Positions 62,870 through 64,000 of a stretch of 64,000 nt of DNA are shown piece after piece. The notes under the pieces are model-generated. The model did not search any database and was not told where the DNA came from. It saw only the letters and a program-made list of their open reading frames with translations. Each line of letters begins with the position of its first letter. Position 1 is the stretch's first letter. The DNA is from Rhodobiaceae bacterium (GTDB lineage Bacteria; Pseudomonadota; Alphaproteobacteria; Parvibaculales; Parvibaculaceae). The position numbers and the translations under genes are program-made. The DNA is taken from positions 248,001 through 312,000 of the forward strand of contig JAAWWE010000002.1 of the NCBI GenBank assembly GCA_021404525.1, in the 5' to 3' direction.

Positions 62870-63964
62870 ATGGCGTCACATCGTTTCGAAAACCTCATCT
62901 TAACAATCCGTAAAGGCATAGACCGGCTGGGCTTCGACCGGGTACTGCTGTTTGTGCTGGGGGCGGCAGTTTTGGGCCTTTTGGCATTGGGTATGGGAAA
63001 GAGCCTATATGGCGGGGACGAAAATGATGCTCGGGTCACTTTCTTCCAGATAGGGACAGGGTCCACCGGCGGGACCTATTTCCCCATGGGCGAAGCATTG
63101 GCGGCGGTGATTAGCCGACCGCCGGGGTCTGACCCTTGCATTCCCGGCAGCCGGTGTGGGGTCCCGGGCCTGGTGGCCATTTCCAAAGGGTCTGCCGGAT
63201 CTGTTGCCAATGCGAGAGCTGTTGCCGACGGCCGTCTGGAGTCAGCGCTTGTCCAGGCAAACGTCCTGGAGGATGCCTTTCACGGAAGAGGGGCTTTTGA
63301 GGGAGAGCCGCCGCGTGAGAATCTGCGGGTTATCGCCAATCTATATGTAGAGGCCATTCACCTTGTAACGGCGCGAGGGCTCGACATTAAAGGCGTTGAG
63401 GACCTGAAAGGTCTGCGGGTGTCGATCGGGTCTGAAGGCTCGGGCACTCGGGCGGATGCAATCGCCATTCTCAAAGCCTTCGGCGTTTCTCTCACGGATT
63501 TTGAGCCGGTTGACGCGGATGCATCGCGGTCGGCGGAAATGATCCTATCTGGCAATCTCGATGCCTATTTCCTCGTAGCCGGTGCGCCTGCGCGCTCAAT
63601 TGAGGATCTTTCTGTCAGAGGCGCAATTGATGTTGTCCCAATTGAGGGGGAGCCTGCGGACCGTTTGCGGATCGACCGCACTTTCTACAGCAACTTCATC
63701 ATCCCAGAGGACACTTATCGGTTTGTGGGGAATGTAAAAACCATTGGGATCGGGGCCCTATGGATTACCAGGTCGACCACGGACACCGATCTGGTGCATG
63801 CCATCACGCGCGCCCTGTTTGATGATCGCAACAGGGAAACACTCGTCACCGCCAACGCAAATGGACGGCACGTCAACCCCAACGCAGCTGTACAGGGGGT
63901 GCCGATCCTTCTGCACCCTGGAGCGGAACTTTTCTATTTTGAGAAGGGCATCCTGGAACGCTGA
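62870..63964 (+). CDS. TAXI-family TRAP transporter solute-binding protein
   Basis: This 364-residue protein has an N-terminal membrane segment (LLFVLGAAVLGLLALGMG) that may be an uncleaved anchor, followed by the TAXI binding fold with VTFFQIGTGSTGGTYFPMGEALAAVIS and the two domains that close over the ligand (LRVSIGSEGSGTRADAIAILKAFGV). Family members bind small organic acids or amino acids for a TRAP permease; the ligand is unknown and no permease is in the window. It runs to the right edge. Confidence 0.88.
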   Translation: MASHRFENLILTIRKGIDRLGFDRVLLFVLGAAVLGLLALGMGKSLYGGDENDARVTFFQIGTGSTGGTYFPMGEALAAVISRPPGSDPCIPGSRCGVPGLVAISKGSAGSVANARAVADGRLESALVQANVLEDAFHGRGAFEGEPPRENLRVIANLYVEAIHLVTARGLDIKGVEDLKGLRVSIGSEGSGTRADAIAILKAFGVSLTDFEPVDADASRSAEMILSGNLDAYFLVAGAPARSIEDLSVRGAIDVVPIEGEPADRLRIDRTFYSNFIIPEDTYRFVGNVKTIGIGALWITRSTTDTDLVHAITRALFDDRNRETLVTANANGRHVNPNAAVQGVPILLHPGAELFYFEKGILER

Positions 63965-64000
63965 AACTGGTCAGCTTTCGTCGGGAGCCGCGTCTCGTAC

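Noticed and set aside
1..64000. CRISPR array, prophage, insertion sequence or integrase
   Set aside because: No regular direct repeats with spacers and no transposase or integrase frame were seen; the only repeats are short palindromes and one 21-bp duplication.

Overview
The window is ordinary chromosomal DNA of a moderately GC-rich alphaproteobacterium. The order hsp20-DUF1150-ptsN-hpf-rpoN-lptB-lptA-lptC-rnd, an RpoE/ChrR pair of the Rhodobacter singlet-oxygen type, a heat-shock leader that looks like a ROSE thermometer, near-matches to CtrA boxes before pilus genes and a 48-bp palindrome of the kind scattered through Rhizobiales genomes all point to the Hyphomicrobiales or a relative such as Parvibaculaceae/Rhodobiaceae. 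The lineage call is inference; no rRNA gene is present. I see no prophage, insertion sequence, integrase or CRISPR array.

Layout. 1-4.3 kb: a HAD-phosphatase/acyltransferase fusion, the antiporter NhaA, and a sodium-bicarbonate permease with its PII-like partner. 4.3-11.6 kb: a photooxidative-stress island with rpoE-chrR, an FAD oxidoreductase plus DUF1365 operon, a DUF6134-SDR-SnoaL operon and a photolyase. Four candidate promoters here share TGATC-like -35 boxes, exactly 18 bp of spacer and TA-rich -10 boxes. 11.6-17.1 kb: a cupin gene and an aromatic-amine-dehydrogenase operon (aauB-E-D-A, a monohaem cytochrome c and a TetR regulator), with two palindromes before aauB and a divergent VOC gene.

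17.2-24.4 kb: hsp20 behind a sigma-32-like promoter and candidate ROSE hairpin, then the LPS-transport/rpoN/nitrogen-PTS block, RNase D and tRNA-Leu. 24.6-37 kb: housekeeping and metabolic genes (a complex I NDUFA9-like protein, uppP, cueR, GST, queG, glycosyltransferases, infC, GDPD, an LLM flavoenzyme). 37-47.6 kb: rpmI-rplT, pheS-pheT, a TetR gene with two matching operators before two small membrane proteins, another GST, a K+ channel, an enoyl-CoA hydratase and lepA. 47.7-48.7 kb: two similar small membrane proteins and tRNA-Ser.

48.9-62.7 kb: a complete tad (Flp pilus) locus: two TadE-like minor pilins, a vWA-containing TadG, an orphan secretin N-domain protein, Flp pilin, CpaA, CpaB, CpaC, CpaD, CpaE, CpaF, TadB, TadC and a TadD-like lipoprotein. 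A TAXI-type TRAP solute-binding protein follows at the right edge.

The points most worth a second look are the TTQ enzyme operon without MauG, the repeated palindromes between divergent tad genes, the infC gene that appears to start at AUA, the compact RpoE regulon, and SbtA/SbtB beside NhaA. All family assignments come from reading translated sequence and motifs; no database search was run.
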